From the NCBI RefSeq assembly GCF_900110415.1, contig NZ_FODR01000004.1:1-64000 (forward strand): a stretch of 64,000 bases of DNA, written 5' to 3'. Below, piece by piece: positions 17,526 through 26,465 of this stretch (its first letter is position 1; every line of letters begins with the position of its first letter). The notes beneath the pieces were generated by a model. That model saw only the letters and a list, made by a program, of their open reading frames with translations. It was not told the origin of the DNA and did no database searches. The position numbers and the translations under genes were made by a program. Origin of the DNA: Mucilaginibacter sp. OK283. GTDB lineage: Bacteria > Bacteroidota > Bacteroidia > Sphingobacteriales > Sphingobacteriaceae.

Positions 17526-18458
17526 TTAATTCTTAGATGTTTTGGTTGATAATTGGGCAAAGATTTGATCGAGGGAGCTTTTCTCCAGCGTGATCTCGCG
17601 CATGCGCCAATCCTGGTCGATACTCCGCCGGATAAGATGTTCACAGATTTCCGGCCCCCCAGTAAAATGAATCCGGAATCTGGTATCGCTCAATACCTCT
17701 ACACTTTTTACCGCATCAATATGTTCCAGCAGTTCGAAGGGTGGGGGATTCTGAAGCGTGATAACCAGGCTATCCGGTTCTATGTAGTTGTTGAAGGCTT
17801 CCATGCTGTCAGAAAAAACCATTCTCCCGTTCTCGATCATCTTGACATTGCTGCAGGTAGCCTGTATTTCTGAAAGGATATGGGATGAGAATATAACCGC
17901 TTTTTCTTCACCTACAGCTTTAATCAGTTTACGTACCTCTGTGATCTGGTTGGGGTCAAGCCCGTTTGTGGGTTCATCCAGCACGACGAGCCGCGGTTCA
18001 TGAATGATGGCTTGTGCAATCCCCACCCGTTGCTTGTAGCCTCCTGACAAATTGGCGATCAGCCGGTTTTTAAAATGCGAAACACCGCACTTTTCCATCG
18101 CTTTGTCGACAGCATAAGGCACATCTTTTTTGGAAATCAACCGGAGATAGGCGCATTGGGTGAGGTATTCCTTCACCGTAAGCTCCATATAAAGGGGGGC
18201 ATTTTGCGGCAGGAATCCGATTAGTTTTTTGGCCGCTATAGGGTTGTCCTGCATGGTAAAACCACCGACCTCGACTATGCCTTCTGTCTGGTTAAGTACA
18301 CCGCACATGATGTTCATCGTGGTAGATTTACCTGCGCCGTTAGAGCCTAATAAGCCCAGTACGCCATGCTCACTGATTTCAAAACTAATGTCGCGGATAG
18401 CCCATGAGGTTCCGTACCGGTGCGACAGCCCGATCAGTCTTACTATATTGTTGTCCAT
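17526..18458 (-). CDS. ABC transporter ATP-binding protein (GldA-like)
   Basis: A 310-residue ABC ATPase if started at the ATG at 18458 (MDNNIVRLIGLSHRYG); a longer in-frame start at 18509 adds 17 residues with no family match. Walker A is LLGSNGAGKSTTMN, the signature LSGGYKQRVGIAQA, Walker B LVVLDEPTNGLDP, and the switch His is in FSSHILSEI. The C-terminal 90 residues form the usual DrrA/GldA-type extension. It sits 2 bp before the GldF-GldG fusion and energises it. It is translated after susD in the same operon. Confidence 0.92.
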   Translation of the reverse strand: MDNNIVRLIGLSHRYGTSWAIRDISFEISEHGVLGLLGSNGAGKSTTMNIMCGVLNQTEGIVEVGGFTMQDNPIAAKKLIGFLPQNAPLYMELTVKEYLTQCAYLRLISKKDVPYAVDKAMEKCGVSHFKNRLIANLSGGYKQRVGIAQAIIHEPRLVVLDEPTNGLDPNQITEVRKLIKAVGEEKAVIFSSHILSEIQATCSNVKMIENGRMVFSDSMEAFNNYIEPDSLVITLQNPPPFELLEHIDAVKSVEVLSDTRFRIHFTGGPEICEHLIRRSIDQDWRMREITLEKSSLDQIFAQLSTKTSKN

Positions 18459-18520
18459 TAATTTAAGTTTGAGGCTGATGTCCCGCGCCAAAATGGCGCG
18501 GGATACCAAACCATGTTCAT

Positions 18521-19933
18521 CTATCTGTATCCTTGATTTTGTGTAAGGTTCGGATTAGCATCAATAGCCGTTTGCGGTATAGGGAATAATTGAGCGAAGG
18601 ATTGCCAGGTAGGTTTGGCGGCGCTAAGTACCGCATTGATCCGTCCGGTTCTTTTTAAGCTCAGCCAGCGGTCGCCGCGCTCGCAGAATAACTCTATTCT
18701 TCGTTCATGCTCGATAGCTAAATTTAAGTTTATACCGGTTGTGAGCGCGGGAAGCCCGGCACGGTTACGGATTATATTGACATCCGTTAAGGCTGCCGTG
18801 GTATTACCAAGGCCTGTATTCGCTTCTGCCCGCAGCAGATACATTTCAGCGAGGCGGATAACTGTCGGGGCCTCGTTTCTTCCGGATGCGACAGCATCAT
18901 CATTATCAGAGTTCTCATACTTAAATGCTTCCGATGCGTTCACGCCATCCAGGGTTACGTCACGCACCCAGGCGGATCGGCGCAGGTCACCTGGTTCAAA
19001 TGAATTTAACAGTGCATCAGTTAAGGTATAGGGTAAGGCGAATGTATAAATGCCGCTGACAAACTCCTGTCCCTCATTGGTGTAACCAGAGGTTTCGTTA
19101 AGCGCCGAACCCAGTTGGAAGATCGCCTCCCTGGAACCTGCAAGAAAAACGTTCCTAAGCTGGCTTCCGGGCAATAATCCGTACAGATCCGTATGGTTAA
19201 TTACTTCCGTTGCATTACTCACGGCGCCTTGCGCGTTGCCCGTAGCCAGATAGGCCCGGGCCAGCAAGGCAGTCGCGGCGCTCCGGTTGACCTGGGAACG
19301 GCCGCTGACGCCGGAATTGGAGATATACGCTTCGCTCAAACCCGCTTTTGCCTCGGTTAAATCCTGTATGATCTGTGTATAAACGGCAGCAGCGGAACTC
19401 CTGGGTAGCAGGGCTGTCACGTTTACGTTGGTGCTGACCACCAGCGGAACATCACCGAAATGACTGACGAGCTGCATGTAACAATAAGCGCGCATAGCCA
19501 GCGCTTCGGAACGCATTTGCCTCGCGGCAGTTTCTCCTACAGCAGTATTGTTTGTCAATCGTTCGATAATGCTGTTGAAACTGTAGATCGATGTATAAGA
19601 ATCTGTCCATATATCTGACGTGTAGCTGCTGCTTTGTGGCTCGTAGGTATTGTTTTCCAATGCGGCGTACCGGGCCGAACCGGAAAGAGAGTGTAATTCA
19701 TCGGCGGCCAGGGCATCGGCGAGAGTTAAGTTCAAACTATAACTTTGCGATCCTGATAATTGACTATATGCCCCCGACAAGGCTCCTCTTGCCGATTCTA
19801 CCGAGTTGAAAATTATTTCAGAGGGAAGTTCATTCTTGGGAGGTTTGATGTCCAGTAATTTTTGACAGCCCGTGCTAATGAAAATAAGAAAGGCTAAACC
19901 GGCTGACTTAATAAGTTTTGATATATTAATCAT
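18521..19933 (-). CDS. RagB/SusD-family outer-membrane lipoprotein
   Basis: A 470-residue SusD-like lipoprotein. The start at 19933 gives MINISKLIKSAGLAFLIF then STGC, a proper signal with the lipidated Cys; an upstream in-frame start (19966) overlaps the susC end and is less likely. The N-terminal TPR-like helices (EALAMRAYCYMQLVSHFGDVP) and the closing region (RIELFCERGDRWLSLKRTGR, then QLFPIPQTAIDANPNLTQN) are family hallmarks. SusD proteins cap their SusC channel and hold the ligand at the cell surface. It lies 10 bp after susC. No carbohydrate enzyme is near; the partners are an ABC exporter and an M16 protease, so the ligand may be a peptide (inference). Confidence 0.93.
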   Translation of the reverse strand: MINISKLIKSAGLAFLIFISTGCQKLLDIKPPKNELPSEIIFNSVESARGALSGAYSQLSGSQSYSLNLTLADALAADELHSLSGSARYAALENNTYEPQSSSYTSDIWTDSYTSIYSFNSIIERLTNNTAVGETAARQMRSEALAMRAYCYMQLVSHFGDVPLVVSTNVNVTALLPRSSAAAVYTQIIQDLTEAKAGLSEAYISNSGVSGRSQVNRSAATALLARAYLATGNAQGAVSNATEVINHTDLYGLLPGSQLRNVFLAGSREAIFQLGSALNETSGYTNEGQEFVSGIYTFALPYTLTDALLNSFEPGDLRRSAWVRDVTLDGVNASEAFKYENSDNDDAVASGRNEAPTVIRLAEMYLLRAEANTGLGNTTAALTDVNIIRNRAGLPALTTGINLNLAIEHERRIELFCERGDRWLSLKRTGRINAVLSAAKPTWQSFAQLFPIPQTAIDANPNLTQNQGYR

Positions 19934-19943
19934 GGCAGTTAAA

Positions 19944-22900
19944 TTAAAAGGTAAATTGAATAACACCGACGATAGTCCTCAACGGTGGGACGTTTAAACC
20001 CTGAGACTCCGGATCAAACCCCAGGTAATTGGTAACAGTGAACAGATTTTGTCCCTGTAACTGCAGTCTGAGCTTCTGCAGCTTCATCCGTTTTACCCAG
20101 TCGCCTGTAAAATCATAAGCGACGTTGATATTCTTCAGCCTGACAAAGGAAGCATCCGTAAGTATTGCATCGGATGAAACATAATTGGAATATGCGTTAT
20201 AGGCATTATTATAGGTACTGGTGATCTGCGGCTGGCCCGGCAAGCCCGCATTGATGTATTGAAGAACAGGCTTTGCTGCTCCGTTATACATCATTCCCGG
20301 AGGATAAAATGACTGGGATAAAACCGATCTTCCCTTTTGTTTAACAAACTGGAACAGGAAGTCCAGTGTAATGTTCTTGTAAATGAACGTATTGGAAAGC
20401 CCTCCGTAGTAATTAGGCTGTGTATATCCCGCGAAATACCGGTCCCCGCGTCCGGTTTCGGCAAAGCCGAAGTTGATGGTTCCGTTCCCGTTCAGGTCTG
20501 CAAAAGTTGGCAGGCCTGTTTGCGGGCTGAAGCCGGTATATTTAAACAGGTAAACGCTGCTGAGCGGTCTTCCGACAACATAGCGGGAGTAATAGGACGT
20601 GTTTTGAATATTGGGAAAGGACAGTAACTTATTCCGGTTGAACGAGATATTAAATTCACTGCTCCACCGGAACGACGAGCTTTTAATATTCTGAGAAGAT
20701 AAAGTAAACTCCCAGCCCTTATTCTCCACATTGGCCGGCATATTGGCCTGATAACTGGAAAACCCTGCCTGTATGCTGAGCGGATAGGACACAAGCTGAT
20801 TGCCGGTACGGTTTCGATAGAAAGCGGCGGTAAAGGAAAGTTTATCTTTCAGAAACGACAGATCTATCGCCGCTTCCAGTTTCCTGGTTTGCTCCCAGCG
20901 GTAGGTGGGATTGGCAATACGGGACGGCACCAGGCCGGTCGCACCATTATATACATATGGTACGGAGACGTAGGAGTCCAGAAATTGATAATCACCGATC
21001 TGGTCACTGCCGACAACACCATAGCTTGCCCTTAGTTTCCCAAAGCTGATCAAAGGGAATGCTTTCGCAAATTTCTCTTCCGTAAATACCCATGCCGCGC
21101 CTGCTGATCCGAAATTTCCGAAGCGGGAATCCGGTCCGAAGCGGGAGGACCCATCCCTTCTGAAATTCAGGTTCAGAATATATTTTTGTTCCCAGTTATA
21201 GTTTACACGCCCGAAAACAGAGACGTATTTATATTGACTGGACCCGCTGCTGGTGCTCACATTTTGTGCGGAAGCCAGGTTTTCCAGTAAATCATCCGAA
21301 GGAAAATCAGTTGCAAGCGTGTAATAAGGTGTTCTGGAGCTTTGGTATTGCCAGGTTCCCCCAAGTAAAGTGCTTAATTCCCCCATTGATATCTTTGTTG
21401 AGTAGGTAAGCTGTGGTTCAATAATGTAATTATTGCTTACGTTGTAGGCAAACATGCTCCCCGACACATTATAACTGATGCCCGGATCCATTGATGATTT
21501 TGGCGATAATCGTTTTTGATCCATATCTGACCGGCTGAATCCGAGAGAGGTTTTGAAGGTCAGGCCTTTGACCATATGGTAAGCAAGTGTCATATTACTG
21601 ATCAGGTTACTGCCTTTGTTGGATTGCACCTGATTGAGCTGGCCCAGCGGATTGCGCGGAACACCGTAGGCGACACCGCTCCAGTAAAGACTGCCGTCGG
21701 GATTATGCAGCGGGAAATTTGGCGGAAGGTAATAAGCTGCAGAAGTTTGATCCAGAACCGAGATGTCATTTTCATCCGCGCTATAAATAGCAGATAAGTT
21801 AACTTCAAATTTTTGATCAAAGGATTTATGACCAAGGTTGAAATTAAGGGAACTGCGTTTATATCCCTGATCCGGGGTAAAGACGTTGCCCTCCAGGTGA
21901 TGTGTTCCGCTAATACGGAAATTGGTCAGCGCGTCCCCGCCGCTTAGTGCGACGTTCGCATCTGTCGTATGTGCCGTGTTGCCGATCAGGAGTTTCTGAA
22001 AATCAGTATAAGCATTTTGATCCCACCGTGTTAAATCAAATGCGGCATCCGTAGCAGGGTCAATACCTGTATTCGCGTAGGCTTTTCGCCTTATCGCCAG
22101 ATATTCCGGGGTGGAAAGGGTTTTAACAAAATGGTTGACCTTCGACACCCCGTGTTTAACAAGTCCTTCGACGCGTGTATCGCCTTGTTTACCTTTTTTT
22201 GTAGTGATCAGTACAACTCCGTTTGACCCCCTCGATCCGTATATGGCCGTGGCATCAGCATCCTTCAGTACCGTGATGTTCTCGATGTCTGCAGGATTGA
22301 TGCTGTTAAGCGGGCTGGTCGCGCCGTTGGCGGCATCCATCGAAGATATCGCATCGGCGAGATAAGGGACACCATCCACGATAAAAAGCGGATTATTGCT
22401 GCCTGCCAGGGAGTTTGTTCCCCTTATCGTAAATGTCATCGGGCTGCCGGGTAAACCATTACCCTGCGAAACGTAAACGCCGGCCATTCTGCCCTGAATG
22501 GCTGAGGCGGGATTGGTTGCAGGCGTATTCATCAGATTTTGTGCTGAAATCTCAGCCTGTGATCCGGTACTTGTTCTCCTGGTAGCAGTGCCGTATCCAA
22601 TGACCTGAACTTCGTCCAGCCTGGCCGGGTCCGGTTCCAGCAAAAAGACCATTTCCTGGTTCCTGGTAGCCTTTCGTTCAGCGGTTTTATAACCTATAAA
22701 GGTGAAAATCAGGATGGATTCGTCATTGGGGATTCCGATATTGAAAACTCCGTGGCTATCGGTCTGAGCACCGTTTGCTGCATTGTTAAGATGAATGGTA
22801 ACACCCGGCATCGGCTCGCCGTTTTCATCTTTAACCACACCTGATTGTACAAATCCCGTTAAGGAAGGCTGCCGGGCACCGGTAGCAGGTGGCCCGGTCG

Positions 22901-23342
22901 GAAGCGGCAGGGGCCTGCTGCTTTTCAGTACAATAAACTGGTCATCTATGATCTCGTAGTTAATACCATACTTGTCGCGTATCCAGTTAAGGACTGCTGA
23001 AAGGCGCTGACCGGTAAATGACTGATTAAGTATTATTTTTTTATCAAGTAGCTTGTCATTATAAACGAACTTGGTATGGCTCTGCTTTTCGAGCAGCTTG
23101 ATGCCGTTTTCGAGCGAAACGTTATTAAAAGCAATCGTAATGATCTTTTCCGCGGAAGATTGTGCAACCGCGGGGCAGGAGAGCATGATGAATACAGCAA
23201 GTAAAAAGAACTGTGCCGGGCGGCCATTGAAAAGTGCCCTTTTAATATTCAACGCAATGGATGCTGCTTTACCCGAATGTTGTTTGTGAATGAGCCGTTT
23301 GGATAAGGCACAGAAAGGCCATGTCAAATCTTTTTTATACAT
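19944..23342 (-). CDS. SusC/RagA TonB-dependent transporter with STN signalling domain
   Basis: A 1132-residue outer-membrane transporter. A long N-terminus ends in a signal sequence (AQFFLLAVFIMLSCPAVAQ). Next comes an STN domain (about 65-125, FNNVSLENGIKLLEKQS), the part that touches FecR in the periplasm. A carboxypeptidase-like repeat (GVVKDENGEPMPGVTI) and the plug follow (IQGRMAGVYVSQGNG, LFIVDGVPY, VLKDADATAIYGSRGSNGVV). The 22-strand barrel ends in IVGVIQFTF with the terminal aromatic residue. It imports a ligand with SusD and, through STN, reports it to FecR and the sigma factor encoded just upstream. An operon with fecR (90 bp) and susD (10 bp) is very likely. Confidence 0.95.
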   Translation of the reverse strand: MYKKDLTWPFCALSKRLIHKQHSGKAASIALNIKRALFNGRPAQFFLLAVFIMLSCPAVAQSSAEKIITIAFNNVSLENGIKLLEKQSHTKFVYNDKLLDKKIILNQSFTGQRLSAVLNWIRDKYGINYEIIDDQFIVLKSSRPLPLPTGPPATGARQPSLTGFVQSGVVKDENGEPMPGVTIHLNNAANGAQTDSHGVFNIGIPNDESILIFTFIGYKTAERKATRNQEMVFLLEPDPARLDEVQVIGYGTATRRTSTGSQAEISAQNLMNTPATNPASAIQGRMAGVYVSQGNGLPGSPMTFTIRGTNSLAGSNNPLFIVDGVPYLADAISSMDAANGATSPLNSINPADIENITVLKDADATAIYGSRGSNGVVLITTKKGKQGDTRVEGLVKHGVSKVNHFVKTLSTPEYLAIRRKAYANTGIDPATDAAFDLTRWDQNAYTDFQKLLIGNTAHTTDANVALSGGDALTNFRISGTHHLEGNVFTPDQGYKRSSLNFNLGHKSFDQKFEVNLSAIYSADENDISVLDQTSAAYYLPPNFPLHNPDGSLYWSGVAYGVPRNPLGQLNQVQSNKGSNLISNMTLAYHMVKGLTFKTSLGFSRSDMDQKRLSPKSSMDPGISYNVSGSMFAYNVSNNYIIEPQLTYSTKISMGELSTLLGGTWQYQSSRTPYYTLATDFPSDDLLENLASAQNVSTSSGSSQYKYVSVFGRVNYNWEQKYILNLNFRRDGSSRFGPDSRFGNFGSAGAAWVFTEEKFAKAFPLISFGKLRASYGVVGSDQIGDYQFLDSYVSVPYVYNGATGLVPSRIANPTYRWEQTRKLEAAIDLSFLKDKLSFTAAFYRNRTGNQLVSYPLSIQAGFSSYQANMPANVENKGWEFTLSSQNIKSSSFRWSSEFNISFNRNKLLSFPNIQNTSYYSRYVVGRPLSSVYLFKYTGFSPQTGLPTFADLNGNGTINFGFAETGRGDRYFAGYTQPNYYGGLSNTFIYKNITLDFLFQFVKQKGRSVLSQSFYPPGMMYNGAAKPVLQYINAGLPGQPQITSTYNNAYNAYSNYVSSDAILTDASFVRLKNINVAYDFTGDWVKRMKLQKLRLQLQGQNLFTVTNYLGFDPESQGLNVPPLRTIVGVIQFTF

Positions 23343-23432
23343 TTGTTAGGTTTGAATTTTGAGATTAAAAAAATTAGGAACCAATTGACGGGGGTGTTGG
23401 AAGCACCTCCGTTTTAATTTAGTAAAGACTAT

Positions 23433-24416
23433 CTATTCATCGAAACAGCCTCCCCCTGTTAACTGAATTTTGTTATCATGAACTTTATAGGTGGCATTAA
23501 TTGACCCGCAAAGGAGCCTGAGTGATTGTTCCAGAGATTGATTAGTAAGATCGGCCGTTATTTTGCAGGACTTATACTCTCCGGTATATCCTTCAAAATG
23601 AACATCAAACTTTTGTTCAAAACGACGCATTATTTCCTCAAATGGCGTTTTCTCAAAGGCCATATCATACTGCGTTCCCGCCGTAATGGACTGAATGCTT
23701 TCTTTTTTCACCCGGCTGTCAATACTTTCTACCTTCCCCACTTCGGCCTTGAATGTTTGGTTGGCCGACACAAAAACCACCTTGCTGTCCTGCCCTGATA
23801 TTCTTCTTAAGACACCAACTTTCCCCGTAAGGACGGCAATGTCAAAATCCCGGTCGGCGGTTCCTGTTTTCAGGTTAAAGCTGGTTCCTAATACGGTAGT
23901 TAAGTAGTTTCCGGACCTTACCACGAATGGCCAGCGCGCATCGTGTCTGATTTCAAAAAGCGCCTCACCGGTAAGCGACACCTCCCTGTTGTTTTTTCCA
24001 AAAGTTTCCGGGTACGTTAGCTTACTTTTTCCCTTTAGCCATACAACACTGCTATCTGGTAAAATGACCCTCCGAATATCCCCGGTACTTACTACCTGCT
24101 GATTTGCAGATGGTGCGGCTGCTTTATTAAAATATTGATAGGCCAGGAATGCCATACCAAAGAACAATAGCACAGCTGCAGCTGTTTTTAGCCATATCGG
24201 AAACTGTCTGACCGTGCTTTTCTCTTCATTACCCAGCTCTTTACTGATCCTTTTAAACAGCAGTGCTTTCAATCGCTGTTCATCAGTACCTTCCAGTTCC
24301 AGAAATTCAGGTAGAGGGGCGTCATACCAGTTCCTTAATTCAATTTTTTCCGCCTCAGTTAAACTGCCTTTTTTCCATTTAAGGCTTAGATATTTGATAT
24401 TTTCAGGAACATCCAT
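23433..24416 (-). CDS. FecR-family anti-sigma/sigma regulator
   Basis: A 327-residue inner-membrane regulator. The cytoplasmic N-terminus (about 1-72) binds the ECF sigma factor. One membrane helix (WLKTAAAVLLFFGMAFLAYQ, about 75-94) is followed by a periplasmic FecR domain (RRVILPDSSVVWLKGKSKLTYP, then VSLTGEALFEI) and a C-terminal DUF4974-like segment (FEKTPFEEIMRRFEQKF) that resembles the STN fold it meets. It passes the signal from the SusC transporter downstream to the sigma factor upstream. Confidence 0.94.
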   Translation of the reverse strand: MDVPENIKYLSLKWKKGSLTEAEKIELRNWYDAPLPEFLELEGTDEQRLKALLFKRISKELGNEEKSTVRQFPIWLKTAAAVLLFFGMAFLAYQYFNKAAAPSANQQVVSTGDIRRVILPDSSVVWLKGKSKLTYPETFGKNNREVSLTGEALFEIRHDARWPFVVRSGNYLTTVLGTSFNLKTGTADRDFDIAVLTGKVGVLRRISGQDSKVVFVSANQTFKAEVGKVESIDSRVKKESIQSITAGTQYDMAFEKTPFEEIMRRFEQKFDVHFEGYTGEYKSCKITADLTNQSLEQSLRLLCGSINATYKVHDNKIQLTGGGCFDE

Positions 24417-24531
24417 AGCTGTAGCATCAATTTACTAATACTATAGCCTGTGTTTTTCAGAATAACACGTACGCGACATGAAAAAAAAGTTAAGTTTTTG
24501 TTGCTTTTTTTTAGAAATCGAAAGATTAAGT

Positions 24532-25104
24532 TTAAAAAAGCAGAAAGTTTATATTTTTTAATGCCTGCCTGAGCGTTTTAATGGCTTTGCTTATTTGTGT
24601 TTCCACAGTTCGGTGCGACAAATTGAGTTCATCGGCAATTTCCCTCGAACTCAAGCCTTCATTTCGGCTCATTTTAAATATCAGCTGACATTTCTCCGGG
24701 AGGTTATCGATTATTTCATTCACCTGTTGCTGGAGTTCTTTCATTTCCAGTGAATAAAATCCTTCTCCCTGGACTAAAACCTGCAGGTGATCTGTTTCAT
24801 CGATGGAAAGGTGGTTTTTTCGGTATAATTGTTTGGCTAAAAAATCGAGTATTTCATAGCGCAGTGCGGCAAAAATATAAGTCTTAAACGAAAATTGAAG
24901 GGTTATACGTGCTCTCCGCCGCCATAATTTTATAAAAAGCTCCTGAACCACTTCTTCAGCGTCCTCCTGGCTCTTTAGCCGGTCAAAGGCTTTTGCGAGC
25001 ATTGGGGTTAAATAGCGGTCATACAATTCGCCAAATGCAGGGAAATCACCATCTTTTAACAGGGCGATCAATTCTTCATCGGACGAGGCGCTTATTTTTT
25101 TCAT
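24532..25104 (-). CDS. ECF RNA polymerase sigma factor
   Basis: A 190-residue ECF sigma of the Bacteroidota FecI-like group. Region 2 (FGELYDRYLTPMLAKAFDRL, then DAEEVVQELFIKLWRRR) and region 4 (LPEKCQLIFKMSRNEGLSSREIADELNLSHRTVETQISKAI, here broken by the usual helix-turn-helix) are clear. It is the first gene of the surface-signalling operon, 115 bp before fecR. On the minus strand TATCTTAG (25133-25126) upstream of the start resembles a -7 box; the other sigma gene in this window has TAATTTAG at a similar place. Confidence 0.94.
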   Translation of the reverse strand: MKKISASSDEELIALLKDGDFPAFGELYDRYLTPMLAKAFDRLKSQEDAEEVVQELFIKLWRRRARITLQFSFKTYIFAALRYEILDFLAKQLYRKNHLSIDETDHLQVLVQGEGFYSLEMKELQQQVNEIIDNLPEKCQLIFKMSRNEGLSSREIADELNLSHRTVETQISKAIKTLRQALKNINFLLF

Positions 25105-25289
25105 CAGGGGTTTTCCGAAAACCTTCTAAGATAAAAAACAATATTTAATCCTGAAGTTTATTAGCTGTATTGCTTTACAGTTTGACTGTTCAGGCAACGT
25201 TTTTAGCATTTTCCCGAATTTTTAATTACTGCCTCGGGTATGAATTCAGTCGCGTTTGTTTCTATATAATGGATCAAATTTTGTTACCA

Positions 25290-25787
25290 TTATAAATCGG
25301 GATCAATCATCGTTGCATTAAATTCGGAATTCAATTTTTTATTCAAAGCTGTGGGCTCTACCGTAACTATAACCTCTACAGTCGGCCCTACGATCATTGC
25401 CAATAAGTGTCCCCCTTTTACCGAGCCGCCTCTTTCTGAAGCTGTCGCATGCGCATGGGCGACTGGTCTGCCCTCATACCATGTGATGTTACCCATCAAT
25501 GAGGTAACTTCTGCAATTCCGACCGGAATTACCTGGTACTCCAGTCTTTCGAAATCAAACCAGCCTAGCTCCACGCTGAAGGCGCTTCCTATTCCTTCGA
25601 AATGGGCGCTTTTGACATCATAAGTTAAAGCAAATTCTGTCAAACCGGATACTACCTCATCTCCTTTATAAAAAATCAAAATATAAGTCTGAACATCTCC
25701 AACTGTACTCAACAACTTAACTTTCATATTCGGAGCCTTCCCAGGTTCAGCGTGCGTAGCCGCAGAACGATATTCTTCTTGTTTCAT
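25290..25787 (-). CDS. PPC-domain (DUF296) protein, cytoplasmic paralogue
   Basis: A 165-residue single-domain PPC (plant and prokaryote conserved, DUF296) protein without a signal peptide. The family's probable metal-binding histidines are present in RPVAHAHATASERGG and the following KGGHLL. It is closely related to the exported copy at 39681-40274, sharing KVKLLST, GDEV and VEPTA blocks and the ending SEFNA..DPDL. Bacterial PPC proteins have no settled reaction; some adopt trimeric forms with a metal site. It is the last gene of a minus-strand run behind FMN reductase (17 bp gap) and alcohol dehydrogenase, which suggests redox or detoxification work. Confidence 0.87.
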   Translation of the reverse strand: MKQEEYRSAATHAEPGKAPNMKVKLLSTVGDVQTYILIFYKGDEVVSGLTEFALTYDVKSAHFEGIGSAFSVELGWFDFERLEYQVIPVGIAEVTSLMGNITWYEGRPVAHAHATASERGGSVKGGHLLAMIVGPTVEVIVTVEPTALNKKLNSEFNATMIDPDL

Positions 25788-25804
25788 AATTATTGATTTA
25801 TAAA

Positions 25805-26362
25805 TTATATAGCATTTCTTTTAAACCAGTTTATATAAGTATTTACTGCTTTTTGCAGAAATTCTTGGGTGCTACCTTCTTTTAAAATTCCGTTTTCATC
25901 AAACAGCTCATTTACTTTCGGTAGGTAAACTTCCGGTTGCTGCATAGTAGGCATATTCAGGAATACCAAACTTTGCCTCAAATGGTGATTAGCGCCAAAA
26001 GCAGATAAATTTCCAGGCGAGTTGCTGAAAACGGCAGCAGGTTTTGCATTCCATATACTCTTTCCGTAAGGCCTTGAGCCTACATCTAAGGCATTCTTCA
26101 AAACGGCCGGTGCTGACCGGTTATATTCCGGTGTGATAAATATAACGCCATCAACTTTCTTCATTTCTTCCCTAAACACGACGATGGCTTTGGGAACTTC
26201 ATTGTTGTCATCGAAGTCCTGATTATATATTGGAAGATCAGCTAAAGAGATAACTTTAAACTCGAATCCTTCTGGTGCCATAGCCAATACGGCGTTTCCT
26301 ATCTTTTTTGAAAATGACTCCTTGCGCAGACTTCCTGCGAGAATACCTATTGTTTTGTTCAT
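25805..26362 (-). CDS. NADPH-dependent FMN reductase (flavodoxin fold)
   Basis: A 185-residue protein from the ATG at 26362 (MNKTIGILAGSLRKESFSKK); a longer in-frame start at 26425 adds unrelated residues. The phosphate-binding loop GSLRKESFS, the flavin-side motif TPEYNRSAPAVLKNALD, and the final helix (NTYINWF) place it with the ChrR/YieF/YhdA NAD(P)H:FMN or quinone reductases. Such enzymes carry out two-electron reduction of quinones, dyes or metals and limit oxidative cycling. It lies between alcohol dehydrogenase and PPC genes on the same strand. Confidence 0.92.
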   Translation of the reverse strand: MNKTIGILAGSLRKESFSKKIGNAVLAMAPEGFEFKVISLADLPIYNQDFDDNNEVPKAIVVFREEMKKVDGVIFITPEYNRSAPAVLKNALDVGSRPYGKSIWNAKPAAVFSNSPGNLSAFGANHHLRQSLVFLNMPTMQQPEVYLPKVNELFDENGILKEGSTQEFLQKAVNTYINWFKRNAI

Positions 26363-26465
26363 GATTTCTCTTGTTTTGATTATTAATAAAGGGTCAGACA
26401 TTAATGAACTTTGATATATAAGCACATATCCGCAATAGGGGATATGTACTTAACAGATTGCCGGC

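Noticed and set aside
15235..18458. Gliding motility machinery
   Set aside because: Only the GldA-like ATPase and GldF-GldG fusion are present; no other gld or spr genes are seen, and the neighbours are SusCD and a peptidase.
25126..25133. TATCTTAG as a firm promoter of the first sigma gene
   Set aside because: One base off the consensus and with no TTG at the right distance; kept only as a remark in the gene entry.
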